NCBI GenBank assembly: GCA_030745755.1
Contig: JASLOA010000046.1
Location: 1-64,000, forward strand
From: Kiritimatiellia bacterium
GTDB lineage: Bacteria > Verrucomicrobiota > Kiritimatiellia > UBA8416 > JABMPJ01
Direction of reading: 5' to 3'
Length of the DNA: 64,000 nucleotides
This document shows, one piece after another, positions 49,076-58,316 of the stretch. How positions within the stretch are numbered: position 1 is the stretch's first letter; every line of letters starts with the position of its first letter. The notes below the pieces were generated by a model. That model did no database searches. It was not told the DNA's origin and saw nothing but the letters and a program-made list of their open reading frames with translations. The translations under genes were made by a program, and so were the position numbers.

Positions 49076-52000
49076 ACCAACACGCAGGACAGTACTGTAT
49101 GCGGGCATTGGGCTTTTCGCGGTCTGGGCCCTCACGAACATGCAGCGGGTTGCCGCGGACGACGATTCCCTGATCCGTGTGGTCCTGGTTTCCATTTTTG
49201 CTGCCCTGATTCTGCTCAGGCCCAAGCCCGACAAGGAGAAGAATCCTGACCTGTCGATCTCTCGCCTTCCTTTCTTGAACAATCCTCATTTCTCGCTGGC
49301 GATGGGGATTGGCGGGGCGCTCCTCTCGTTGGTGGGGACAATCTTCGTCGTCCATCAGTTCGAGTGGCTCGGAATTATCCTGTTGCTCTATGCCTGCCTG
49401 CGCTGGTCTCTGGATCTGAAGTACCGGCGCGACGTGTTGATCGCGGTCTTCCTGCTCTACTGGATGCACCCCATTCCGGGACAGGTGTTTGGCCGGTTTC
49501 AGCTCTGGATGCAGCAAATATCCGTGCAGGGCGCAGAGGGGCTGCTGTATGCCCTGAACGTGCCGGTATGGGCACAAGGCTTCTACTTGCGGACCGGTCT
49601 GCTGACGGTGGGTATCCCCGAAGCGTGTAGCGGGATGCGCACGGCCGTGACCGTATCACTCTGTACGTTCGGGGTCGGCCTGCTCTTTCGGCTGCGCTGG
49701 TTTGAGAACCTGGTGCTACTGGCAGCAGGCGTGGCGCAGGTCCTGGCCTTCAATATCTTGCGCATTGCCGCTGTCGTCATCCTGGCTCCACGCATGCCAC
49801 GCGAATGGGCGGAGACAGTCCTGCACGATACGCTGGGTGTCTTCCTGCTTGTCACGATTCTGATCGTGCAGGTCGAAGTCTCTGCCTACAAGGTGTTTCG
49901 CGATAAGCGGCGGCGTATCAAAGAGGGCATACGCGATGGGGAATTGGAGAAACCTGACCGTGGGCGGGCGTTGCCGGGGGCATGGCGCCTATTTGTCATG
50001 GTGTGGAAACCGCTGCTGATGCTCGGTGTTCTCTCTCTTGGCGTGGCCTACCTTGTCTACAAGCAGCGTTCACCGCATAGGCTCAACATGATGCGGCCGG
50101 TCATTGACGCCCTTCTGGAGACAGAGGTGGAGGCAGCCAGCGCGGCGATCCGTGAGGCACTGGTCCTGGCGCCAGGCGATCGTGACCTCCTCAAGAAGCG
50201 GGCACATGTGCTGCTCGTGAAGCAGGACTATGTCAGGGCATTAGAGGTGATTGACTCGATCCCGCCGCCACTGGACATTCTCGAATCCATGATGCGCGGC
50301 CGGGCCCTGATGTCGTTGGGACGGGTGGATGAAGCCTTCAGCGTTGTAAGGGATGCGTCGCAGCAGGCGGGGGAAGCTCCGGGTGCAGCCATTCTGATGG
50401 CCGAGTTTGCGGCCGTTAAGGATATTCCTGAGCAGGTCAACAGGAGCATCGTTCTCGCGGCCCGGTCACACTTGATTCAGGATCGCGTACGGGCCCTGTT
50501 CCCTTACCTGGCGCTGCGTGAGCAGTGGGAGACGATTGTCGAGTGTGACAACTCCTCGGTTCCCTATAGCGATATCGGTCCGGCGCTGGTCGCGGTCCAG
50601 GCCCATCTGCACATGCGCAACGTGGCGCGTTCAGCAGAGATCATGAAGGAGATCATCCTGAGCGATCCCGATGACCCCCGTTTCCTGAGTAGCCTCTTTT
50701 CCCTGGCGATGAGTGAGCCCGGCGGACGCTGGGAAGAGATGTTTGCGCACAACTTGACTCAGAACCTTGGGAGGCTGAACGCGGATCGGCTGGCATCCTA
50801 TATCGACTATGCGTTCCGGCTCAGTCGTCCGGATCTGGCCTGGCTGGCCTGGCTTAGCCTGCGCGAGCTCGATTCGGGCGACCCGGCCCTGCATCTCTCG
50901 CTGGCACGCTTCAACGGCATGTGGTTCATGTTCAGGAAGCACGCACTATCGGTTGAAGCGGAGAGCGCTTCCCAGCGGATTGACCTGCGCCGATTCTACC
51001 AGGCGACGAGCGACTTGAAGCCTTTCAAGGCGCTGTGGGATCATGTTCCTGAAGGTGCAGCGGTGGCCGGATCGCGAGGCACCGAGGGGCGTACGCGATA
51101 CCTTGAACGTTTCTTTGCCGAGATCGATAAGCGAGCGGCAGCCGGAACACTCAACGAACGCATGGATCTATCTGTTGCACCGGCGCTCGGTCTGGCCGGG
51201 AAGTACAAGGAGGCCCATGCCAAGTTGAGAGAGATGGAAGAGCGCTATCCTGAGAAGAAGCGGGAGATCCTCTATCAGCGTGCCGTGTTCCAGAATCAGC
51301 AGTCACGCTGGCAGGCGCTCTACGAAACAATGGTTGCCTACCGGGCGCTGCCGAACTACCAGCCCCGATTGGGCGCTGACCTCATGTTTATCAATGCCAT
51401 GATGAACCTGAACATGGGTGTGGCTGCGCTACACACGGCCGAAGAGGCGCGCCGAATCTATCCGGGTTCACGCCGGGTCCATGCGGCGCTCGCTGCAATC
51501 TGGGATGTGTTCCGGTACAAAGATCAGTCCCTCTTCATCCTGGAGAAGGCAGGGGATCCTGATCCACGCGTGGTCGCCCAGCTGTACTACGACACAGGGC
51601 GTACGCGTGAAGCGGAGCGGATCAGTAACGCGATGAGCGTTGGGATTGTGCGGAATGAGCGGGGAGAGCAACAGCGACTCACGTTGCCGCGGGCCCAGTT
51701 GATCATGGCCAAGCGTTGGCCCCCGCCGCTGGATGCGGCCGGGTTCTCCGCGGAAGCGGCGGAGTATACGGCGGAGCTCGACAAGGCAACCAGTCCCTAC
51801 ATCATCGCCTTGCGGACCCTGTCGCGCGACTGGTGTCTGGCCGAGGGAAAGGGCAGCGTTTCTGACGTCGCGACCTGGGCTGCCATCGGCCGCAACGAGT
51901 TGGAAAAGGCCGGCGCGCTTCATCACCTGACCATGCTGTTGGCGCGCCAGGAACGCTATGCGGAGGCAGCCAAGGCTATTGAAGCGGGACTTGAGCTGAT

Positions 52001-53102
52001 GCCCGACTCGGTGGTGCTGCGGCGTATCCACATGGTTGTGGCCGAAGACCGGGCGGCGGCTGTTGCGGCAGCGAGAGAACACTGCCCCGATGATCCGGAT
52101 ATATGGCTGGCGTCTCTTATGGTGCGTCTCATCTCAGACGGACGAGGCGAGTGGGCGGGGGCCGAGATCAAGGCTGCTGTCGTCGATCGTCGGTTCTCTC
52201 CGGAGACGTTTACGCGGGCGGGTGACTTTCTGCTGGATTCGGGGATGCCGGTGGCGGCAGCCGCTGCCGCACGGCACGCGATTCAGGTGTCGCAGGGGCT
52301 GCTTCCGCCCTATGTGTTGGGCATCCGAGGCGGGCTTGTGCTGAAGGAGTATGAATGGGCATTGTCCTGCGCCTTGACCGGGGCCGAACTGGCCAGGGAG
52401 CCGGATATTTTCTATCGGGCCGTGGTCATGCTGAAATGGGCCCGTAACAGCCGGGATGCGGACGTGGTCAAGGCGCTGCAGTACCTGAGCGAGCAGAACC
52501 CCGAAGAACAGCAGTGGGCTGAGCGCCTGGGACTTGTCTACTTCGAGAAGCGCGACACACGCCGGGCCTTGAGTGTATTGTCCCCCGTGATCGACAAGAA
52601 TCGCCCCAAGGTCCGTATACAGTCGCTTCTCATGGCGGCCGAAGCGGCTCGGATCGAAGGCAATCACGTCAGGGCGGTCGAGATTCTGGAATCGGCGTAC
52701 GGGATGTATCCGGACAGCATCAACATACTCAACAACCTGATCTACACCTTGCTCGAGGACACCGCGACCGTATCGAGAGCACAAGAGCTTCTGCCCCTCC
52801 TGCTTGAAATGGGGCAGGACTCGTTCCCTGTCCTGGACACAGCCGCCATGGTCTACCTGCGCGCCGGCCGGGTCGATCGTGCACGTGAGTATATGGACCG
52901 GGCCCTTTCGCTCGTGGAGCCCGGGCACTATGCCGCGTTGGAGGTGACCCTGAACGCCGCCGAGATCTATCTTCTGACGGGTGACCTGGAAAAGGCCGAG
53001 AGTCAGCTGGAAGCCGTCTGGGAGTATCCCGAGCGTCCTGCTTCAACGGATAGGCGTGCCAAAGTAATCCAACAGAAATTGAAAGACCGCAGAGGCCAGT
53101 GA
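49065..53102 (+). CDS. Exosortase fused to a long TPR region
   Basis: 1345 residues. Residues 1-290 are an exosortase with about eight membrane helices and the expected catalytic triad: Cys188 in EACSGMR, Arg233 in NILRIAA, His254 in VLHDTLG. Another membrane helix lies at about 312-332. Residues 340-1345 are helical TPR-like repeats (for example VYLRAGRVDRAREYMDRALS and YLLTGDLEKAESQLEAVW). Exosortases remove the PEP-CTERM tail during surface delivery; stand-alone ones are about 280-320 residues, so this is a large fusion. The substrate candidate is the protein at 30339. Confidence 0.9.
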   Translation: MSSEPTRRTVLYAGIGLFAVWALTNMQRVAADDDSLIRVVLVSIFAALILLRPKPDKEKNPDLSISRLPFLNNPHFSLAMGIGGALLSLVGTIFVVHQFEWLGIILLLYACLRWSLDLKYRRDVLIAVFLLYWMHPIPGQVFGRFQLWMQQISVQGAEGLLYALNVPVWAQGFYLRTGLLTVGIPEACSGMRTAVTVSLCTFGVGLLFRLRWFENLVLLAAGVAQVLAFNILRIAAVVILAPRMPREWAETVLHDTLGVFLLVTILIVQVEVSAYKVFRDKRRRIKEGIRDGELEKPDRGRALPGAWRLFVMVWKPLLMLGVLSLGVAYLVYKQRSPHRLNMMRPVIDALLETEVEAASAAIREALVLAPGDRDLLKKRAHVLLVKQDYVRALEVIDSIPPPLDILESMMRGRALMSLGRVDEAFSVVRDASQQAGEAPGAAILMAEFAAVKDIPEQVNRSIVLAARSHLIQDRVRALFPYLALREQWETIVECDNSSVPYSDIGPALVAVQAHLHMRNVARSAEIMKEIILSDPDDPRFLSSLFSLAMSEPGGRWEEMFAHNLTQNLGRLNADRLASYIDYAFRLSRPDLAWLAWLSLRELDSGDPALHLSLARFNGMWFMFRKHALSVEAESASQRIDLRRFYQATSDLKPFKALWDHVPEGAAVAGSRGTEGRTRYLERFFAEIDKRAAAGTLNERMDLSVAPALGLAGKYKEAHAKLREMEERYPEKKREILYQRAVFQNQQSRWQALYETMVAYRALPNYQPRLGADLMFINAMMNLNMGVAALHTAEEARRIYPGSRRVHAALAAIWDVFRYKDQSLFILEKAGDPDPRVVAQLYYDTGRTREAERISNAMSVGIVRNERGEQQRLTLPRAQLIMAKRWPPPLDAAGFSAEAAEYTAELDKATSPYIIALRTLSRDWCLAEGKGSVSDVATWAAIGRNELEKAGALHHLTMLLARQERYAEAAKAIEAGLELMPDSVVLRRIHMVVAEDRAAAVAAAREHCPDDPDIWLASLMVRLISDGRGEWAGAEIKAAVVDRRFSPETFTRAGDFLLDSGMPVAAAAAARHAIQVSQGLLPPYVLGIRGGLVLKEYEWALSCALTGAELAREPDIFYRAVVMLKWARNSRDADVVKALQYLSEQNPEEQQWAERLGLVYFEKRDTRRALSVLSPVIDKNRPKVRIQSLLMAAEAARIEGNHVRAVEILESAYGMYPDSINILNNLIYTLLEDTATVSRAQELLPLLLEMGQDSFPVLDTAAMVYLRAGRVDRAREYMDRALSLVEPGHYAALEVTLNAAEIYLLTGDLEKAESQLEAVWEYPERPASTDRRAKVIQQKLKDRRGQ

Positions 53103-53118
53103 CGTAGATAAGAAAAGC

Positions 53119-53214
53119 CCCCGACTCGGTGGAGGTAAGGAGATTCGAACTCCTGGCCTCTTGAATGCCATTCAAGCGCTCTACCAACTGAGCTATACCC
53201 CCACCGAATCGGGG
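53119..53214. repeat. 12-bp inverted repeat extending the tRNA-Ala acceptor stem
   Basis: CCCCGACTCGGT (53119-53130) and ACCGAATCGGGG (53203-53214) flank the tRNA. In the minus-strand transcript they pair fully (one G-U), continuing the 7-bp acceptor stem to 19 bp. CTTTTCTT follows the 3' arm, so leader and trailer together may serve as terminator. Confidence 0.75.
53130..53202 (-). tRNA. tRNA-Ala (anticodon GGC)
   Basis: The 73-nt cloverleaf begins GGGGGTATAGCTCAGTTGGT. It has acceptor pairs GGGGGTA/TACCTCC and discriminator A, an anticodon stem CTTGA/TCAAG around loop ATGGCAT, and a T arm CAGGAGTTCGAATCTCCTT. CCA is not encoded. Confidence 0.95.
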
Positions 53215-53234
53215 ACTGCTACGAAAACGGGCGG

Positions 53235-53263
53235 TTTGTAGCATCTGGTGCTCAGCGTGTCAA
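53235..53263 (-). promoter_or_regulatory. Promoter of tRNA-Ala
   Basis: On the minus strand TTGACA (53258-53263) is followed after 17 bp by TACAAA (53235-53240), 33 bp before the mature tRNA 5' end. Confidence 0.65.
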
Positions 53264-53333
53264 GCCCTCCCGCGCACGTAATGCATCCGACTCAGGAAAG
53301 TTCTCTAAAGGGGTGGCCTTTCTCATTCTCGCC

Positions 53334-53342
53334 TGCTAGAAT
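53334..53342 (+). promoter_or_regulatory. Possible extended -10 of the zinc-ribbon/EIIA gene
   Basis: TGCTAGAAT is an extended -10 element; no good -35 is seen. The predicted start of transcription leaves about 40 nt before the ATG. Confidence 0.4.
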
Positions 53343-53387
53343 GCGGTGCTTCGATGATTGGTTAATAGGGCTCATAGGGAGGTTTTC

Positions 53388-54224
53388 ATGCATCCGGTTG
53401 TAAACCAGCTGATTCAGCTGGAGGAGTTGATTCTTATTCGTGATGAGCAGAAGCTCATGTCAGGTGAGGCGCACCTGGAGAACCTGAATGCCGCCATAAA
53501 GGCCATGACTGGCAAACTGCCGCGGGACGTCCGCGAGCATGCTGAGAAGCTTGGAAACAAGCAGCAGTCCGCCATCGTTCCCATCGCCGTGCAGGTCTGT
53601 TCGGGCTGCGGTATGTCGTTGCCCATCAGCCTGGTCCAGGCTGTGCGGTTGGCCCGCGAGGTCCATAACTGTCCCAACTGTGCGCGCATGCTCTACTTCG
53701 TCGAGTCGGCGGCCAAGCGGATCGCCAATAAACGGCGCCGTACGGGGCGCCAGAAGGGCGGCATTGCCCGTTTCTCGTCTCCGTCCCTGATGATTCCGAA
53801 GCTCACCTCCACAACGGTGGAAGAGGTGATTGAAGAAATGGCGTCCAAGATGGAGGCCGAAGGGTTTGTGGAGGGATCCGACAAGCTCGTTGAAGCCGCC
53901 CTGCAGCGTGAGGCTATCGTCAGTACGGCGGTCGGGCACGGCCTGGCTGTTCCGCACGTGCGTGGCGTCGAGGGTGGAGGTCTGGCGCTGGCGGTGGGTC
54001 TATCGTCCAAGGGGATCCGATGGGATGGGGACCAGGAAGAGTTGACCCGGATCGTGGTCTTTATCGTGATACCCACGGCGGCCAGTGCATTCTACCTGAA
54101 GCTGTTGGCGGGACTGGCTGAGACATTCTCGGATACGGAAGCGCGTAGTGCTTTCCTGGCCGAGAAGGATGCGGATGGGATGTGGAAGTCCCTGGCAAAG
54201 CTGACGCGCAAGACCGTCAAGTAG
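53388..54224 (+). CDS. Zinc-ribbon protein fused to a PTS EIIA (PtsN-type) domain
   Basis: 278 residues from the ATG at 53388 with GGGAGG upstream. Residues 1-60 form a helical hairpin, then a C4 zinc ribbon CSGC ... CPNC (about 75-105), like the C-terminal ribbon of DUF164/CT398-type proteins. After a basic linker, residues about 135-278 match EIIA-Fru/PtsN: REAIVSTAVGHGLAVPHVRG, with the phospho-accepting His in VPH. This combination suggests phosphate-relay control of a nucleic-acid or secretion-related protein. The joined architecture is unusual and its role is unknown. Confidence 0.8.
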   Translation: MHPVVNQLIQLEELILIRDEQKLMSGEAHLENLNAAIKAMTGKLPRDVREHAEKLGNKQQSAIVPIAVQVCSGCGMSLPISLVQAVRLAREVHNCPNCARMLYFVESAAKRIANKRRRTGRQKGGIARFSSPSLMIPKLTSTTVEEVIEEMASKMEAEGFVEGSDKLVEAALQREAIVSTAVGHGLAVPHVRGVEGGGLALAVGLSSKGIRWDGDQEELTRIVVFIVIPTAASAFYLKLLAGLAETFSDTEARSAFLAEKDADGMWKSLAKLTRKTVK

Positions 54225-54233
54225 CGCAACACG

Positions 54234-55631
54234 CTATATTTCTTTGCAGGGCGTGTCGCCGACCTGTGCCTGCAGGCGGTGAAGCTCCTCTTTCAGGTCG
54301 GCCACAACGTCCGCGTACTCCGGATTGGCGTAGAGGTTGTTCAGTTCCTGGGGGTCGTGCTCCAGGTCAAACAATTCCCACTCGGGCTCCCGTGACTCAT
54401 CGATCGAGCCTGGCTGCCCCATGCTATCGGCATAATAGTAGATCAGCTTGAAGCGCAGGGTGCGTACCCCATAGTGGGCGTAGACGTTGTGATGAGCCAG
54501 GTGCATCCAGTAGCGGTAGTACATGGAGGTCTGCCAGTCTCCCGGTAACCTGCCGTTCAGGAGTGGCCGGATGCTGCTGCCTTGCATCTCTGATGGGATG
54601 GGGATGCCGGCGTAATCAAGAAACGTGGGGGCAAGGTCAACGTTGAGAATCATATCTTCACAGACCGCGTGTGCTGCGATCTCGCGCGGGTAACGGATAA
54701 CGAAAGGCATGCGGAGTGACTCTTCGTACATGAAGCGCTTGTCGTACCATCCGTGATCGCCCAGGAAGAAGCCCTGGTCGGACGTGTAGACCACAATCGT
54801 GTCTTCGGCCAGGCCGTTCTCGTCCAGGTAGTCAAGCAGCGTGTCGACGCTTTCATCCACCGATGCAATGCACGACAGGTAGTCCTTGATGTAGCGCTGG
54901 TATTTCCACTGTCGTTCTTCCTTCTCGGTTAACCCTTCAGGAACGGGTTCTTTCAGGTCGGTGGCATTCAGATCCCGGTCGACGCGCATTGTGGCGGCTG
55001 CGGCTGCACGGGCCCTGTTCTCGTAGTCGTCATGCAGCGTATCCGGTTCGGCGATCCGGGTATACCGCAGCTTGTCGATATGGCGCGGGGCCGGCTCCCA
55101 TGGCCGGTGGGGCGCCTTGTGGTGGCACAGCAGACAGAAAGGACGGTCGCGGTCCCGCTGCTTCAGCCAGTCCAGTGACTTGTCGGTGATGAGATCCGTG
55201 ACATATCCGGGCACGGTACTCTTCTCGCCCATTTCGATCATCTCCGGATCGTGGTAGAGACCTTGTCCGGGCAGCACACACCAGTAATCGAACCCTTTGG
55301 GCTCATGCTCGGGACCTTGACCCAGGTGCCACTTGCCGACGACCGCGGTCTGGTAGCCGGCGTTCTGTAGGAGTTTTGGGAAGGTCGTGAGGCTGTTGTC
55401 CATCATGGTGGAGAGGGTGGTCACACCGTTGACGTGGTTGTAGGTGCCGGTGAGGATGGTGGCACGACTGGGCGTGCAGATGGAGTTCGTGCAGAAGCAC
55501 CTGTCAAAGCGCATACCCTCGGCAGCAATACGGTCGATGCCGGGCGTGCGGTTGATACGACTGCGGTAGCAGCTCATGGCATGTGCCGCATGGTCATCCG
55601 ACATAATGAACAGAATGTTAGGTTGCTTCAT
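54234..55631 (-). CDS. Type I sulfatase
   Basis: 465 residues without an obvious signal peptide. The modification motif CTPSRATILTG has Cys52, converted to formylglycine by an external enzyme. Metal ligands are in NILFIMSDDH and in YTSDQGFFLGDHG. Catalytic residues fit VVGKWHLG and HHKAPHRPW. The substrate could be a sulfated polysaccharide, as in many PVC bacteria, but the sequence does not show which. It overlaps the acyltransferase gene by 14 bp. Confidence 0.93.
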   Translation of the reverse strand: MKQPNILFIMSDDHAAHAMSCYRSRINRTPGIDRIAAEGMRFDRCFCTNSICTPSRATILTGTYNHVNGVTTLSTMMDNSLTTFPKLLQNAGYQTAVVGKWHLGQGPEHEPKGFDYWCVLPGQGLYHDPEMIEMGEKSTVPGYVTDLITDKSLDWLKQRDRDRPFCLLCHHKAPHRPWEPAPRHIDKLRYTRIAEPDTLHDDYENRARAAAAATMRVDRDLNATDLKEPVPEGLTEKEERQWKYQRYIKDYLSCIASVDESVDTLLDYLDENGLAEDTIVVYTSDQGFFLGDHGWYDKRFMYEESLRMPFVIRYPREIAAHAVCEDMILNVDLAPTFLDYAGIPIPSEMQGSSIRPLLNGRLPGDWQTSMYYRYWMHLAHHNVYAHYGVRTLRFKLIYYYADSMGQPGSIDESREPEWELFDLEHDPQELNNLYANPEYADVVADLKEELHRLQAQVGDTPCKEI

Positions 55632-57549
55632 CGATACTGTGCTCCTCGGTCTTCACAGCGCTCTGCTGTTCCTGCCAGTAGGCGCGACAACGCGCCAGTG
55701 GTTCATCTCCAAAATAGCGGCGCAAGATGCGGTCATCTGCTTCAGACAGATCTACAAGAATCAGCCCATCCAATACGTAATGGAAGGCGGGATCAATATT
55801 GAAACCGAGCAGCTTTCCGCCGAGCTTGAGGTACTGCTTCAGGAGAATGGGCATCCCCTTCATGTTGGTCTCGACATCGCCGATGAGCGATTCGACCTCG
55901 TCCACACTCTCGACCACTGTGCGCATCTCCCGATGCCGGAGCTTGCGCAGAAACGGCTGGCGTACCGGTGTGCGCGCCTTCACCAGTCGCGCCAGTTCGG
56001 GTTCAAACTTGTTCATCTTGAGGAACGCCATCAGCAGATTCCTCGAGCTGGTGCCGTAATCGTCGGAGATGCTGACGGGACCAAAGAGAATGCGATAGCG
56101 AGGATGGCGGACGATGTAGGCGCTGATGCCCTTCCATAGCATTAAGAGGGGGGTGTAGCTCTTCTGATAGCTGATCCGGACAAAGGAGCGTCCCATCTCC
56201 AGTGCCGGCTGAATGCGGTCAACCAGTTTGCGGCGATAGCGGAAGAGGCTATACGTATAGAGCCCGTGGAGACCACGCTGCGGGATAATCTCGTCCGTCG
56301 CGCCAAGACGATAGGCGGCTACGACTTCCTGCTTCTCACTGTTCCAGAGGAAGAGGTGACGGTAGTAGTCATCGTATTCATCCAGATCAATCGCCTGTCC
56401 TGTGCCTTCCCCGACAGCACGGAACGCCTCTTCGCGCAGGCGTCCTATCTCGTGGAGGATCGTGGGAATCTGTGGTGCCCGGGCGACCCATGCCGAGAGT
56501 TCCTTTGCTGTGAGCATGCGTTGCTCCGGATCGAGGCTGTCCAGTTCGGCCTTAAGTGCGGCCGGGGACGCGGGGGGCGCGATTGGCGCTTGTGGGGTGG
56601 CAGAGGTGTGGCGTCGCGGCAGCCGAATGATGCGGCGCGACCTGTGACCTTTTCTGTTGCGGAGGTTGTAGGTACGCATCCTGACATAGTCGATAATTTC
56701 GCGATCTGTATCCATGTCCTCCAGGCGCGAGAAGGGAATGGGGTTGCCGACGTAGGCGGGGATAGTCCGGCCCTGTTTGTTCACCAGTTCGTGCGGAAGC
56801 ATCGCGGTGCGTAGCCGGGGATGAACCAGTCCGAGCAGGTGAAACAGCACCGTGTTGGACCCGTCGAAGAACACCGGCACCACGGTTGCCTTCGTGCGTC
56901 GAATGACGCCCCCGATGGAGGAGCTCCACTCGCCCTCGACCACAGCCCGTTTGCGCGGATCAAAATGGGCGACCTCCCCGGAAGGGAATACGCCAAAGAT
57001 GCCGCCCTCGCGTAGCCACTTGATGGACTGCTTGATCGGGCGGATGTTGGCGCGCGGGGCATCCTTCCCGCCGAAGGGATCGACAAAGAAGAACAGGTCC
57101 TGCATCTCTGGAATACGTGACAGCATGTAGTTGGCCATGATACGCACATCCTGGCGCACCATCTGCAGCATGGACGCCAGTAGCACACCCTCGACACCGC
57201 CAAAGCAGTGATTGGCGACAACGACCACCGGCCCGGACTCCGGAATGCGTGCCAGGTCGGCCTCGGTTACTTCGAACGAGAGGTCCATGGCCTCAAGAAC
57301 ATTGTCCGAGAACGGCTGTTCACGGGATCCGGCTGCGCTGCGCATGTAGATGTCGTAGATGCCATCCAGCCCCAGCGCCTTGTCCAGAATGCGCCCGACA
57401 GGAAAGAAGAGCTTGCGCGAAATGCCACCCTTAAACGGGTTGCCCAGACTGAACATGTGTGCCTGCGGGGCAGTACGGACAGTCTTAGTGCGCGGCGGCC
57501 GTCGCAGGCGTCGCTTGTTGCGTGACGTGAGATGGGGTGACTTATCCAT
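55618..57549 (-). CDS. Two-domain acyltransferase, OlsF-like
   Basis: 643 residues. The N-terminal domain (about 85-310) is a PlsC-type O-acyltransferase: VVVVANHCFGGVEG, a variant of the HX4D motif with Glu or Gly at the last place, and GGIFGVFPSGEVAHF for the acceptor site. The C-terminal domain (about 355-610) is a GNAT-like OlsB/hemolysin acyltransferase, with AYRLGATDEIIPQRGLHGLY and RSFVRISYQKSYTPLLMLWKG. In OlsF both steps of ornithine-lipid synthesis are joined in this order. A basic linker joins the domains. Product identity is inferred. Confidence 0.8.
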   Translation of the reverse strand: MDKSPHLTSRNKRRLRRPPRTKTVRTAPQAHMFSLGNPFKGGISRKLFFPVGRILDKALGLDGIYDIYMRSAAGSREQPFSDNVLEAMDLSFEVTEADLARIPESGPVVVVANHCFGGVEGVLLASMLQMVRQDVRIMANYMLSRIPEMQDLFFFVDPFGGKDAPRANIRPIKQSIKWLREGGIFGVFPSGEVAHFDPRKRAVVEGEWSSSIGGVIRRTKATVVPVFFDGSNTVLFHLLGLVHPRLRTAMLPHELVNKQGRTIPAYVGNPIPFSRLEDMDTDREIIDYVRMRTYNLRNRKGHRSRRIIRLPRRHTSATPQAPIAPPASPAALKAELDSLDPEQRMLTAKELSAWVARAPQIPTILHEIGRLREEAFRAVGEGTGQAIDLDEYDDYYRHLFLWNSEKQEVVAAYRLGATDEIIPQRGLHGLYTYSLFRYRRKLVDRIQPALEMGRSFVRISYQKSYTPLLMLWKGISAYIVRHPRYRILFGPVSISDDYGTSSRNLLMAFLKMNKFEPELARLVKARTPVRQPFLRKLRHREMRTVVESVDEVESLIGDVETNMKGMPILLKQYLKLGGKLLGFNIDPAFHYVLDGLILVDLSEADDRILRRYFGDEPLARCRAYWQEQQSAVKTEEHSIDEAT

Positions 57550-57721
57550 AGTTCAGACTTGGAACCAGTTGTACCGCTTCCAGCCCCGGAATTCAATTCT
57601 GCATTTATCACTACAGACTTGAAGATGTGCTGGGATGTGCGAAACTCGGTCCCGTTCCCCATGGTTCTGGAGAAAAACGCAAGCCACGGGTGGCTGCTGC
57701 CCCATGGCGACGGAGTGTAAG

Positions 57722-58174
57722 ATGCAGATATCGGTCAATTCGGTTGTTATCAAAGAACGCGTGCGTACGGATGTCGGCGACTTGACGACACTCATGGACA
57801 GCATGCAGAAGTTCGGGCAGATGAGTCCCATTGTCGTTACGCGCAAGCACGAGTTGATCGCCGGCAATCGTCGACTCCTCTCCGCACGCCGGCTGGGCTG
57901 GTACACGATTGACGCCGTGGTGGTGGACCGGGAGAGTCCGGCCGACAAGCTGGAAATGGAGCTGGCGGAGAACGTCAACCGCAAGGACTTCTCTCCTGAG
58001 GAGCTTCTGATGGGCTATCGGCGCCTTGAGAAACTGCGCCGACCAGGCGTGGGCGTTCGCATTCGGCAGTTCTTCGGCCGGCTGTTTGGCAGGATCTTCA
58101 AGCGTGGCGGCAGTCGCCAGGCATTGCCATCCGAGCAGCAGAGCCCGATGGAAGCAACCGCCGGAGATCTGTAG
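57722..58174 (+). CDS. Small ParB N-domain protein
   Basis: 150 residues from the ATG at 57722, preceded by CGGAGTGTAAG. The ParB/Spo0J N-terminal nuclease-like fold is visible: SMQKFGQMSPIVVTRKHELIAGNRRLLSARRLGW, here with GNRR where CTPase ParBs have GERR, and ELAENVNRKDFSPEE. The following helix-turn-helix and dimer domains are missing; the last 50 residues are basic. It is probably a regulator rather than the chromosomal ParB. The stop TAG lies at the edge of a MITE. Confidence 0.82.
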   Translation: MQISVNSVVIKERVRTDVGDLTTLMDSMQKFGQMSPIVVTRKHELIAGNRRLLSARRLGWYTIDAVVVDRESPADKLEMELAENVNRKDFSPEELLMGYRRLEKLRRPGVGVRIRQFFGRLFGRIFKRGGSRQALPSEQQSPMEATAGDL

Positions 58175-58316
58175 TGTTGTGACTGATCAATACGCAAATG
58201 AAACAGGTTCACGATGTCATCCCGAGCTTGCCGAGGGATCTCCTTGGCGCCCAGTGAGTAGGAGATTCCTCGGCTTCGCTCGGAATGACAGTTACTTGTT
58301 TCACGAGCCAGCTCAG
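58172..58316. mobile_element. MITE-related element between convergent genes
   Basis: It begins at the TAG stop of the ParB-domain gene (TAGTGTTGTGAC). The core GTCATCCCGAGCTTGCCGAG / TTCGCTCGGAATGAC extends outward into GAAACAGG / ACTTGTTTC. The far end reaches the stop of the GH16-like gene. Right limit approximate. Confidence 0.68.

Noticed and set aside
57722-58174. Chromosome-partitioning ParB
   Set aside because: Only the N-terminal fold is present, the CTP motif is altered (GNRR), the DNA-binding domain is missing and no parA is adjacent.
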